Shown here piece by piece: positions 32,559 through 41,102 of a stretch of DNA of 45,777 bases. The notes under the pieces were generated by a model. The model had not been told where the DNA came from. It saw nothing but the letters and a program-made list of their open reading frames with translations, and did no database searches. The translations under genes were made by a program, and so were the position numbers. How positions within the stretch are numbered: position 1 is the first letter of the stretch; every line of letters begins with the position of its first letter. The DNA is from Endozoicomonas sp. G2_2 (GTDB lineage Bacteria; Pseudomonadota; Gammaproteobacteria; Nevskiales; Salinisphaeraceae), in contig NZ_JAGHQU010000019.1 of assembly GCF_017744135.1 (NCBI RefSeq), positions 1 to 45,777 of the forward strand, given 5' to 3'.

Positions 32559-34043
32559 ATGCTCACGGCCACCATTCTGATCCCGCTGCTGGGCGCGCTC
32601 GCGTTCAGTTTCTTACGCCTGAATGAACCAGCGTACCGATGGCTCGCCTGCGGCGTAGGCAGTGCGCCGTTGCTCCTGCTCGCAGCGGTCTGGCTCGGCT
32701 TCGATACCAGCACGGACGCACCCGCGTTTCAGTACGTTGTCGACTATCCGTGGATTCCGGCGCTCGGCATTGGCTGGCGTATGGGTGTCGATGGTATCGC
32801 GCTGGTAGTCGCCACAATGAGCGCCCTGCTGTTCGTCGCGGCGATCGCTTGGCCCGCCGAAACACGAGGGCGGGCGCGAGAATACTACGCGTGGTTTCTA
32901 TTTCTCGAAGCGGTATCGCTCGGCGTGTTCCTTACCCTGGATCTGGCGCTGTTCTATGTCTTCTTCGACCTGAGCCTGGTCGGTCTGTTCTTCCTGATCG
33001 GGCGTTGGGGCCACGGCGATGCCGAGCGAGCCGCGATCAAGTTCTTCGTCTATACATTTGCCGGTTCTTTGGCCATTCTGCTGGCGATCATCGGCCTGGT
33101 GCTAGCGACCGACCCGCTGACCTTCGACATGCGTACGCTGATCGCCGAACAGGCACTCGCAGGCATGGACCTGCGCGCGACGCTAGTCCTTGTGGGATTC
33201 GTCGTCGGCTTCGGTATCAAGACGCCGTTCGTACCCCTGCATACCTGGCTGCCGCCAGCGCACGTGAATGCGCCCGGTCCGGCTTCGGCCGTGCTCGCGG
33301 GCGTGCTCCTCAAGATGGGCGCCTATGGTCTCATTCGCATTCCCTATTCGATGCTCAGCGAGACCTTCGCACGCTATGCTTTCGCGCTGGCCGTTCTGGC
33401 GGTCATCTCGATCCTCTGGGGCGCGTTGGTCTCGATGGCGCAGCGCGATCTCAAACGCCGCATTGCCTATACGTCAGTCAATCATATGGGTTATGTGCTG
33501 CTGGGTATCGCCGCGGCCGCAACGATAGGCGGCGAGCAGGCCGCGCGGCAGATGGCGTTAACCGGTGCCACCGTAGAAATGGTCGCACACGGACTGATCA
33601 CCGGCGCGCTGTTCTTAATCTGCGGCGCGTTCTGGCAGCGCACCGGCGACTACGACCTCGAGCAGTACGGCGGTCTGAGCCAGGTCGCGCCGAACCTCAC
33701 ACGTTTCACGGTTCTCGCGTCGTTCGCGAGCCTGGGTTTGCCGGGGCTCGCCGGTTTCGTTGCCGAGCTGCAGATATTTGTCGGTGCTTTCAGCGTCTAT
33801 CCGTGGCTGGCCGCCATCGCGCTGCTGGGTATTCTGATTACCGCCGCGCTCTTCCTGCAGATGCTGCAACAGCTGTTTTTCGGTGAGCTGCCGGCGGACC
33901 GCAAGAGCTTCGGCGATCTCGCGCGCGTCGAAATCGGCGTCCTCGCCATACTCGCACTGCTGATCGTGGTGATCGGCATATATCCAAATTGGCTGCTGAC
34001 ACCGATCAGCAGTGCAACCGCCTTATTGACGGCCGGGTTCTAG
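32559..34043 (+). CDS. NuoM-like antiporter-type subunit
   Basis: A 494-residue membrane protein from ATG 32559, beginning 1 bp after the NuoL-like stop. The NuoM landmarks are present: FFLIGRWGHGDAERAAIKFF, Lys221 in FGIKTPFVPLHTWLPPAH, and the GVLLKMGAYGLIR helix. The key glutamate of the LFFVFWEL block (Glu144 in E. coli NuoM) is Asp137 here, in LFYVFFDLSLVG. Aspartate may still carry protons but this change is not usual. The stop is one base from the NuoN-like start. Confidence 0.93.
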   Translation: MLTATILIPLLGALAFSFLRLNEPAYRWLACGVGSAPLLLLAAVWLGFDTSTDAPAFQYVVDYPWIPALGIGWRMGVDGIALVVATMSALLFVAAIAWPAETRGRAREYYAWFLFLEAVSLGVFLTLDLALFYVFFDLSLVGLFFLIGRWGHGDAERAAIKFFVYTFAGSLAILLAIIGLVLATDPLTFDMRTLIAEQALAGMDLRATLVLVGFVVGFGIKTPFVPLHTWLPPAHVNAPGPASAVLAGVLLKMGAYGLIRIPYSMLSETFARYAFALAVLAVISILWGALVSMAQRDLKRRIAYTSVNHMGYVLLGIAAAATIGGEQAARQMALTGATVEMVAHGLITGALFLICGAFWQRTGDYDLEQYGGLSQVAPNLTRFTVLASFASLGLPGLAGFVAELQIFVGAFSVYPWLAAIALLGILITAALFLQMLQQLFFGELPADRKSFGDLARVEIGVLAILALLIVVIGIYPNWLLTPISSATALLTAGF

Positions 34044-34044
34044 G

Positions 34045-35451
34045 ATGCCGGTCAGCGACGTTCTCCCCGAACTCAGCGTTCTGGTCAGCGCGGTGGTGCT
34101 GCTACTGGCGGCGAGCTTCATGCGCGAGCGCGATCAGTGGTTGGCTGCCCCGGGCGCGCTCATCGGTCTGACCGTGGCAGCCGCGTTCTGTCTGGCCCAA
34201 TTGGGCGAGGCCCCGAGACTGACTTTTTCGGGGGTCTGGGCCCTCGACGGCGCCAGCATCTGGGCGCGCGTGATCATCCTGGCCACGGCTGCCTTGAGCG
34301 TTCTGCTGACGCCCGAATGGCTGCGCAGCGACCGGCGCCACGGCGAATACTATGCGATCTTGTTGTTGGCCACACTCGGGGCCATGCTGCTTGCCGGCGC
34401 GGCAGACCTGATGCAACTGATTATGGCCGTCCTGCTGTCCTCGGTGACGGGCTATACGCTGGCCGCGTACCACCGTAGCTGGCCGCTGTCGGTCGAAGCC
34501 GGCATGAAGTATTTTCTGGTTGGCGCGTTGGCGAACACCCTGCTCGTGCTCGGAGTGACGTTGATGTTCGGGCTGTTTGCCACCACGGACTACGGCGAGT
34601 TGGCCGCCCGCACGAACGACAGTCCGCAATGGATGACGCTCGTCGCCTTCGGCCTCGTCGTTGTGGGTGTCGCGTTCAAGCTCGCTGCCGTGCCGGCCCA
34701 TACCTGGATGCCGGATGTCGCCGAGGGCGCGCCGCCGCCCGCGGCCGCCTTTCTCACTATTGCACCCAAGGTCGGCGCGGCCATCGCGCTGGCCCGCTTC
34801 GTCGATCTGTTCCCGCAGCAAGACATTGCCTGGCGCGCCGTGGTTGCTACGATCGCGGTCGCGACCATGACCATCGGCAACCTGGGCGCGCTTGCTCAGA
34901 ATGACGTGCGGCGCATGCTGGGCTGGTCCTCGGTCTCGCAATCCGGCTACGCACTGATGGCGGTTGTCGTGCTGGGGCTCGACCCCTATGCCCTGCCGGC
35001 TTTGCTGTTCTTTCTCGCAGGTTATGCCGTCGCGAACCTCGCAGCATTTGGTGTCGTGACGCAACTACGCGGGCGCACGAACCTGGCCGACTATCGCGGC
35101 CTCGCCACCGCTCATCCGCTGCTCGCGGCCGCACTGATCCTGAGTTTCCTATCGCTGGTGGGTATTCCACCGCTTGCCGGTTTCGTCGGCAAGCTGGCGC
35201 TGTTCGTCACCACGATTGAATCCGGCTACGCCTGGCTGGCGGTGCTCGCGCTGGTCAATACCGTGGTCTCGCTCGTTTACTACCTACGCGTGTTGGCACC
35301 CGTATATTTCGCCGAGCCGGCACGGCCCATGCACACACTCGGCTACTGGGCGGCACTCTCTGTCTTCTTATGTGCGTCGTTTACCGTCGCTCTGGGCGGC
35401 TTGGCGGATCCTCTCTGGCGGATGCTGTCACAAGCGACCCTAATTCCCTAG
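34045..35451 (+). CDS. NuoN-like antiporter-type subunit
   Basis: A 468-residue membrane protein, last gene of the complex I-like operon. Lys212 in FKLAAVPAHTWMPDVAEGAP and Lys242 in TIAPKVGA are the conserved lysines of the family, and SVEAGMKYFLVGALAN is clear. The helix-5 glutamate of NuoN (about Glu133 in E. coli) aligns with Leu130 in DLMQLIMAVLLSSVTGY, so the acidic half of the usual Glu/Lys pair is missing. The ion path through this subunit may be silent or changed. Nothing downstream continues the operon. Confidence 0.92.
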   Translation: MPVSDVLPELSVLVSAVVLLLAASFMRERDQWLAAPGALIGLTVAAAFCLAQLGEAPRLTFSGVWALDGASIWARVIILATAALSVLLTPEWLRSDRRHGEYYAILLLATLGAMLLAGAADLMQLIMAVLLSSVTGYTLAAYHRSWPLSVEAGMKYFLVGALANTLLVLGVTLMFGLFATTDYGELAARTNDSPQWMTLVAFGLVVVGVAFKLAAVPAHTWMPDVAEGAPPPAAAFLTIAPKVGAAIALARFVDLFPQQDIAWRAVVATIAVATMTIGNLGALAQNDVRRMLGWSSVSQSGYALMAVVVLGLDPYALPALLFFLAGYAVANLAAFGVVTQLRGRTNLADYRGLATAHPLLAAALILSFLSLVGIPPLAGFVGKLALFVTTIESGYAWLAVLALVNTVVSLVYYLRVLAPVYFAEPARPMHTLGYWAALSVFLCASFTVALGGLADPLWRMLSQATLIP

Positions 35452-35611
35452 GCAGCTACTGAAATAGCCTTTGAGTGTTCGCACGGTGCTCGGCCGGAAA
35501 AGTGAGCCGATGCGGATGCCGACATCGCCTATTCTGAGCAGATTTGCCAAATGACTTGTTCTTTCAGAACATTTCGACGGTCGCACGCGTTTCGAACGGC
35601 ACAAGGCGTAA

Positions 35612-35650
35612 CACTTCTAATTTGACCGATGAAACACTCGACTAGAAGTG
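35612..35650. repeat. Inverted repeat between convergent operons
   Basis: CACTTCTA (35612-35619) and TAGAAGTG (35643-35650) are exact inverted copies with a 23-base loop, in the 216-bp gap where the nuo-like and czc operons converge. It could act as a weak bidirectional terminator. Otherwise the gap contains nothing recognisable. Confidence 0.35.
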
Positions 35651-35667
35651 GTGGCATTAACCGGTTT

Positions 35668-36693
35668 TTAGTCTTCGAAAGCCTCGGCCTGCTCAGGCAC
35701 GAACGCTTCGAGTCCTGATATTGGTTTTGTGGCTCCTACACTACGCCGACTTGCCACCTGGCGATCATGAGCTTCATTCAGATCAAGCGTCTCGCTCCGG
35801 TCAGCAATTAGAGTTTTGGCTCGTTTGATTTGCTCGTCGGACATTAAGCTCAGGAGGAGCGCCTGCTCTTTTAAAGCCGCTTCTAGCCCTTTGTTTGCTG
35901 CTAATGAAACCCACACGTAGGCCTCGACGAGATTGACCTCATCGCTCTGCGCGCGCTGGTACAGCTTACCAAGGTTGTACTGAGCGACCGCAGAATTCTG
36001 TCTTGCTGCGCGCTTAAACCATCGCCGAGCCTGCGTCAGGCTTTTATCAACGCCCCTGCCCTGGGCGTACTTCACCGCCAAGTTAATCTGGGCATCGACG
36101 TGGCCCTGCGTCGCGGCTTTCAAGTACCACCGAGTGGACTCGACGTCGTTTTGGAGCACCCCAATGCCTTTTTCATAACACCATCCGGTATAAAACTGCG
36201 CGGCCGCAAAACCCTGCTTTGCAGCCAACAAGTAATACATTGCGGTGCGCTCACGTCGATTTTCGTGAGCTTCTCTACCTTTGCGATAGAGTTCTGCGAG
36301 ACTGAATTGTGCAGGAAGAACTCCTTGGTCGGTCGCTTTTTGCAACCATTGCATTGCAGCCTCCGAACTTTCCCCAAGACTAGGGCTTTGGCGCAACAAA
36401 AGGTACAAATTGTATTGGGCAGCCGCATGACCTTGCTCAGCTGCCTTGCGCAGCCAGCGATACGCCGCGGCGGCGTCCTGTGTCACGCCTTCTCCCACAG
36501 CCAATGCGCCGCCTACTGAATTTTGTGCGTTAGGGTCGCCACGCTCCGCGCGCTGCAGGGTGGACTCAAAACGCTCTCGGATCACTTCGCTTGTAGCAGT
36601 AATTTCGACCGCGAGAGCGTTGCTATGGTCCAGAGTAAGTAAGCTCGCGAATATGGCAATAACAACCCGAACAACTTCACACTTCTTTGCCAT
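35668..36693 (-). CDS. Sel1-repeat (TPR-like) exported protein
   Basis: A 341-residue protein from ATG 36693 (a GTG three codons earlier is possible). The N terminus has a signal-peptide-like helix (to about NALAVEI). About six Sel1-like repeats follow, each with the pattern AQYNLGKLY ... A-W--KAA-QG (about residues 55-275), and a charged C-terminal tail ends the protein. Such repeats mediate protein-protein contacts. It begins 26 bp after czcD on the same strand and may be its last co-transcribed gene. GC content appears lower than in the copper region, suggesting a different origin. Confidence 0.85.
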   Translation of the reverse strand: MAKKCEVVRVVIAIFASLLTLDHSNALAVEITATSEVIRERFESTLQRAERGDPNAQNSVGGALAVGEGVTQDAAAAYRWLRKAAEQGHAAAQYNLYLLLRQSPSLGESSEAAMQWLQKATDQGVLPAQFSLAELYRKGREAHENRRERTAMYYLLAAKQGFAAAQFYTGWCYEKGIGVLQNDVESTRWYLKAATQGHVDAQINLAVKYAQGRGVDKSLTQARRWFKRAARQNSAVAQYNLGKLYQRAQSDEVNLVEAYVWVSLAANKGLEAALKEQALLLSLMSDEQIKRAKTLIADRSETLDLNEAHDRQVASRRSVGATKPISGLEAFVPEQAEAFED

Positions 36694-36719
36694 GGTTACC
36701 ACCGTTAACGCTACGCAAT

Positions 36720-37628
36720 CTAGCGGCGTGCTGCAGGCCCCGCGAGATGCGAGCTAGCGTTTTGATTGGTTTCCGGCTGCAATGTGCTGTGTCCGACACC
36801 AAAATCCCGCTGCAGCAGTTCTTGCAGCTTGGGGAGAACTTCTTCCCACTGTCCGATCTGGTCGAGCTTTATTTGCGCCGATAACGCATGTCGGCTCGAT
36901 GAGAGAGACCAAACATGAATGTGGTGGGCCTCCACAACACCCTCGACCTCTGCCATAGCGCGCTTCAGATTATCGATATCGACATGACCGGGCGTGCCTT
37001 CCATAAGGACGCGTAGAACATCACGTAGAACGTTAATGCTCGCAAAGCCGATCAGCACACTGATGAATAGTGACAACAGCGGATCAATCGGGAGCCATCC
37101 CGTGAGATAGATGATTAGCCCGGCCAGCAACGCTGCGACCGAGCCCGCCAGATCACCCATCACGTGCAACAACGCGGCACGCACGTTCATGCTTTTCTCG
37201 CCCCGCATGAGAATCCACGCGACCGCGATATTGACGAGTAAGCCTATAAAGGCAACCACCATGACGGTGGTTCCACCTACTTCCTGTGGGTTTGCAAGCC
37301 GCTCGAAAGCGGCTACGACAATCCAAACGACAACGCCCAGCATGAACAGGACATTCACCAACGCCCCGATAACTTCGGCGCGGGCATAGCCATACGTGTG
37401 TTTTGTCGATGCACGCCGCTGGCTCAGCCACGCAGCGAATGCCCCAATGCCGAGAGACATGGAATCGGTGATCATATGACCTGCATCAGCGACCAGGGCC
37501 AATGAATTGGCCCAGAGTCCACCGATCACTTCCACAATCGCGAACCCGGTCGTGAAAACGAGAGAGATGATCAGTAGCTTACCGCTGGCATGCCCGTGGC
37601 TATGACCGCCGTGGTCGTGCTCACTCAT
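36720..37628 (-). CDS. czcD: CzcD-type cation diffusion facilitator
   Basis: Inner-membrane Zn/Cd/Co-proton antiporter of 302 residues. The start is ATG 37628, preceded by AGGAG and followed by a His-rich hook (MSEHDHGGHSHGHASG); the open frame upstream of it is antisense noise. Six helices with ADAGHMITD (helix 2, H and D of the zinc site) and HVMGDLAGS (helix 5) are canonical. The cytoplasmic C-terminal domain has HHIHVWSLSS, the usual metal-binding fold. It overlaps the PII-like gene by 8 bp, so both are made together. Confidence 0.95.
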   Translation of the reverse strand: MSEHDHGGHSHGHASGKLLIISLVFTTGFAIVEVIGGLWANSLALVADAGHMITDSMSLGIGAFAAWLSQRRASTKHTYGYARAEVIGALVNVLFMLGVVVWIVVAAFERLANPQEVGGTTVMVVAFIGLLVNIAVAWILMRGEKSMNVRAALLHVMGDLAGSVAALLAGLIIYLTGWLPIDPLLSLFISVLIGFASINVLRDVLRVLMEGTPGHVDIDNLKRAMAEVEGVVEAHHIHVWSLSSSRHALSAQIKLDQIGQWEEVLPKLQELLQRDFGVGHSTLQPETNQNASSHLAGPAARR

Positions 37629-37974
37629 CTGAATCTCCTGCCTTCGGCGAGTGGCGAACGGCGTTTTCATTGCGCTGTCCGTCGCTGATTCGAATGGCAT
37701 CCCGCAAGTCCGAGATGAAAACCTTCCCATCACCAAGATGGCCTTCACCGGTACGCGCACTTGCCACGATCGCGTCAACCACCCTATCTGCAAGGGCTTC
37801 CGGCACGTCGATTTCGAGCTTGGCCATTTTGACCCGCTCCAATCCGCCGTCTTGGACATGGCCGTATTCACGCAGGTGCACCACAGCAATCCCGGGTATG
37901 CCGTCAATGTCCGCCAGGGCTGACATCACCTGTTCGAGCATGACCTCTCGTACATAAGCCTTGATTTCTTTCAT
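37621..37974 (-). CDS. PII-like regulator linked to metal efflux
   Basis: Cytoplasmic trimeric signal protein of the PII superfamily, 117 residues, starting MKEIKAYVREVMLEQVMSAL, with a short T-loop and the C-terminal block ASARTGEGHLGDGKVFI that in PII proteins binds the nucleotide. A distinct PII group (often called PII-NG) is known to sit next to heavy-metal RND genes, which agrees with the place here between czcA and czcD. It may bind the efflux protein or sense a nucleotide or metal; the partner cannot be read from sequence. It starts 14 bp after czcA. Confidence 0.88.
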   Translation of the reverse strand: MKEIKAYVREVMLEQVMSALADIDGIPGIAVVHLREYGHVQDGGLERVKMAKLEIDVPEALADRVVDAIVASARTGEGHLGDGKVFISDLRDAIRISDGQRNENAVRHSPKAGDSDE

Positions 37975-37988
37975 GGTCAGCCTCCTTC

Positions 37989-40900
37989 TTATAGCTCTAC
38001 TTCGCGACGTGGTTCGGCGAACCAGCGGTACACGGCCGGCAAAACCAATAGCGTCAGGAGCGTTGAGGTCACGAGCCCGCCAACGACTACCGCAGCCAAA
38101 GGCCGTTGCACGTTAGACCCAATACCGTTGGCCATGAGCAGTGGAATCAAGCCCAGAATCGCTGTTAGGGCCGTCATGAGTACGGGTCGCAGCCGATGTT
38201 CTGCGCCGGTGCTGACCGCTTCATCAAGCTCCATACCGTGATCACGCAACTGATTGATATAGGAAACCAGGACTACCCCGTTTTGAACGGCCACGCCGAA
38301 CACGGCGATAAAGCCCACCGCAGCGGGGACGGATAGATACAGCCCGGATATCCACAGCGTGAAAATGCCGCCGATGATTGCAAACGGCACGTTCAAGAAG
38401 ATTAGCGCCGCATAGCGGAGGCTCGAGAATGCGCTGTAGAGCAACAAAAATATCAGCGCCATAGTTATGGGCACGACGAGATAAAGCCTTTTCATGGCCC
38501 TCTGCTGGTTCTCGAACTGGCCGCCGAAGTCGACGAAATAGCCGGGGGGCATGTCGATCTCGCGATCGATGCCGGCACGCAGGTCATTCACGACGCCGCC
38601 CATATCGCGACCGCGTACGTTCATCTGCACGTACAGGCGCCGGCTGGCGTTGGAGCGGGAGATCTGCTTGGGGCCGGTATAAACCTCGACATTCGCCACG
38701 CGAGACAACGGAATCAATGCGCCGTCGGGTGCTCGAAGATTCAAGTTGCGAATCGCGTCGATCCGCTCGCGCTGGTTCGCCTGCAGACGCATGAAAATAT
38801 CGAACCGCCGCACGCCGTCAAAGACCTGGCCAACGGAGGCGCCACCGACGCCGACGGACACGGTGTTCAGCACATCGTCCACGCTGATCCCGTAGCGTGC
38901 CAAGGCCTCGCGATCCGGTTTTATTACGACCTGCTGCTTGCCGCCTTGCTGTTGGGCTCGCACGTCCACGGCGCCAGTGGTGTTGCGCGCCAGCTCTGCA
39001 ACCTGCTGGCCGACCTCGGCAAGCTTGTCGAGGTCGTCACCGAAGATACTTACGACGAGCTGTGCTTGAACGCCTGAGAGCAGCTCGTCGGTTCTAAGCT
39101 GGATCGGCTGGGAAAAGTTGTTCGCCAACCCGGGGACACGCGCTGCGAGCCGTTCGGACATCGCGTTCTGAAGGGCCTCGTAAGAGCGTCCGCTCTGCCA
39201 GGCATCGAGAGGTTTCAGGTTGATCGTTGTTGCGACGACGTTGACTGGCTCCGGATCACCGCCCACCTCGGCACGACCGACACGCGAATAAGTGCCGGTG
39301 ACTTCTTCGAACTCGCCGACCGTATCCTGGACCCGCTTACCGTATGCAATCGCGGAATCCAGGCTCGCCCCGGGCGGTAGGGTGGAGCGAACCATGAATG
39401 TGCCTTCCCGCAGGGTCGGGATGAACTCCGTACCCAACTGCGGAAACACAGCGAGGCTGGCGATGAACAACACGACCGCCGTTCCCACTACGACTACCGG
39501 AGCCTTAAGCGCGGCATCCCGCATCGGCCGATAACCCGCTTTCATCCATGACACGAACCGTGGTTCCTGCATCGTGGTCACCCGTCGGAATGCCAGCACG
39601 GCCAGCACGGGAACCAGCGTCAGGGATAGCAACAGCGCTGCGGCCAACGCGAAGCTGATCGTATAGGCCATCGGCGAGAACAGTTTGCCCTCGACACCCT
39701 GGAGCGTGAACAACGGCAGGAACACGAGGATCACAATCGCGACAGCGAACACGATCGGCCGACCGACTTCACGCGCCGCGGCCCCGACCAGATCGGACAT
39801 GCTCGCGGCTTTAAGGTCACGTTCCTCAAAATGCCGGAAGATGTTTTCGATCATCACGACCGAGCCATCGACCATCATGCCAATGCCAATTGCTAGGCCA
39901 CCGAGGCTCATCAAGTTCGCGGATAAGCCCGACACGCGCATTGCGATGAATGCCACGAGCAGTGATAGCGGCACACTCGACACCACAATAAGCGTTGACC
40001 GCACGTTGCCGAGGAACAGATACAGCAAAACAAGTACGAGTACAGCGCCAATTAACAGCGCTTCGACGACCGTGCTAGTTGCCTTGTCTACCAGTTCGGC
40101 CTGCGAGTAGTAGACCTTGGCGACCATCCCGTCGGGCAACGACTTGTTGATTTCATCAAGCTTGGCATTGGTATCCTCGAGGACACGCTGTGTATCCGTT
40201 CCGATCAGCTTGAGAACATAACCACCAACGGATTCCTCGCCGTTAGCGATTTCCGCGCCGCGTCGAATTGCCCGGCCATAACCAACTTCGGCGATGTCCT
40301 GAATATAAACCGGCTGGCCATTACGCGTGCCGACACGGGTGTTGCGCAGATCGGACAAACCTTGATCGCCCGACGACACCCAGCCGTAGCCGCGAATAAT
40401 GTATTCCTCACCACCGCGCTCGATGAACGAGGCACCGACGTTACGATTATTGCGCTCCAGCGCTTGGCGCACATCCGCCGGGGTCAACCCGCGGGCGGTC
40501 ATGGCACTCATGTCCAAGCGCACTTGGTATTGCTTTTCGTAACCGCCGATCGAGAGCACGCCCGTGACACCATCGACGGTTCGCAGCTGCGGCTTGATCA
40601 GCCAGTCCTGCGCTGTCCGTCTTTCCGTAAGCGAGTAATCTGCGCCGGGCTCGTTTTCGACCGAATACATGAGAATTCGGCCGAGCCCGGTCGTAATGGG
40701 CCCGAGCTGCGGCTCGCCTAGACCTTCGGGGATATTGCGACGCGCCTCCGATAGCCGCTCGTTCACGAGCCGGCGGGCAAAGTAGATATCCGTGCCGTCT
40801 TCGAAATAGACGTCCACACGCGATAGCCCGAAGATGGACGTGGACTGTACTTTTTCGAGGCCCGGCAGCCCGTACATGCTGATCTCGATCGGATAGGAGA

Positions 40901-41093
40901 CCAGTGTTTCAATGTCTACCGGCGACAGTCCTTCGCTAGCGGTATATACCTGCACGAGGGCCGGCGTCGCGTCCGGAAATGCATCCACGGGTAGTGCACG
41001 CAGCGAAAAATAGCCGCCGATAGCCAGCGCGAAAACTGCGACGAGCACTATGAGCCGGTTCGCCATCGCCAGGCGAATAATTGCGTTAATCAT
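37989..41093 (-). CDS. czcA: CzcA-type heavy-metal RND efflux transporter
   Basis: RND pump of 1034 residues, driven by protons, moving cations from periplasm to outside with CzcB and CzcC. The twelve-helix layout, the N-terminal ALPVDAFPDATPALVQVY and YPIEISMYGLPGLEKVQS are standard. The helix-4 motif is GIGMMVDGSVVMIEN, with the conserved Asp and Glu of the proton relay but different from the DFG-type of classical CzcA, so the substrate class (Zn/Cd/Co against another cation) stays open. It starts 9 bp after czcB and ends in EPRREVEL. Confidence 0.93.
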   Translation of the reverse strand: MINAIIRLAMANRLIVLVAVFALAIGGYFSLRALPVDAFPDATPALVQVYTASEGLSPVDIETLVSYPIEISMYGLPGLEKVQSTSIFGLSRVDVYFEDGTDIYFARRLVNERLSEARRNIPEGLGEPQLGPITTGLGRILMYSVENEPGADYSLTERRTAQDWLIKPQLRTVDGVTGVLSIGGYEKQYQVRLDMSAMTARGLTPADVRQALERNNRNVGASFIERGGEEYIIRGYGWVSSGDQGLSDLRNTRVGTRNGQPVYIQDIAEVGYGRAIRRGAEIANGEESVGGYVLKLIGTDTQRVLEDTNAKLDEINKSLPDGMVAKVYYSQAELVDKATSTVVEALLIGAVLVLVLLYLFLGNVRSTLIVVSSVPLSLLVAFIAMRVSGLSANLMSLGGLAIGIGMMVDGSVVMIENIFRHFEERDLKAASMSDLVGAAAREVGRPIVFAVAIVILVFLPLFTLQGVEGKLFSPMAYTISFALAAALLLSLTLVPVLAVLAFRRVTTMQEPRFVSWMKAGYRPMRDAALKAPVVVVGTAVVLFIASLAVFPQLGTEFIPTLREGTFMVRSTLPPGASLDSAIAYGKRVQDTVGEFEEVTGTYSRVGRAEVGGDPEPVNVVATTINLKPLDAWQSGRSYEALQNAMSERLAARVPGLANNFSQPIQLRTDELLSGVQAQLVVSIFGDDLDKLAEVGQQVAELARNTTGAVDVRAQQQGGKQQVVIKPDREALARYGISVDDVLNTVSVGVGGASVGQVFDGVRRFDIFMRLQANQRERIDAIRNLNLRAPDGALIPLSRVANVEVYTGPKQISRSNASRRLYVQMNVRGRDMGGVVNDLRAGIDREIDMPPGYFVDFGGQFENQQRAMKRLYLVVPITMALIFLLLYSAFSSLRYAALIFLNVPFAIIGGIFTLWISGLYLSVPAAVGFIAVFGVAVQNGVVLVSYINQLRDHGMELDEAVSTGAEHRLRPVLMTALTAILGLIPLLMANGIGSNVQRPLAAVVVGGLVTSTLLTLLVLPAVYRWFAEPRREVEL

Positions 41094-41102
41094 GACGCCC
41101 TC

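Noticed and set aside
27299-35451. Interpretation as an ordinary complex I operon
   Set aside because: NuoC, E, F, G and I are missing and the NuoA, B, D and H homologues lack the residues for iron-sulfur and quinone chemistry.
27299-35451. Interpretation as an Mrp-type sodium/proton antiporter or DabAB-type carbon uptake system
   Set aside because: No MrpE, F, G or DUF2309-type subunits are present, while NuoA-, H- and J-like genes, which those systems lack, are there.
37629-37907. Upstream extension of czcD to 37907
   Set aside because: It overlaps the PII-like gene in another frame; ATG 37628 has AGGAG and the His-rich CDF N terminus.
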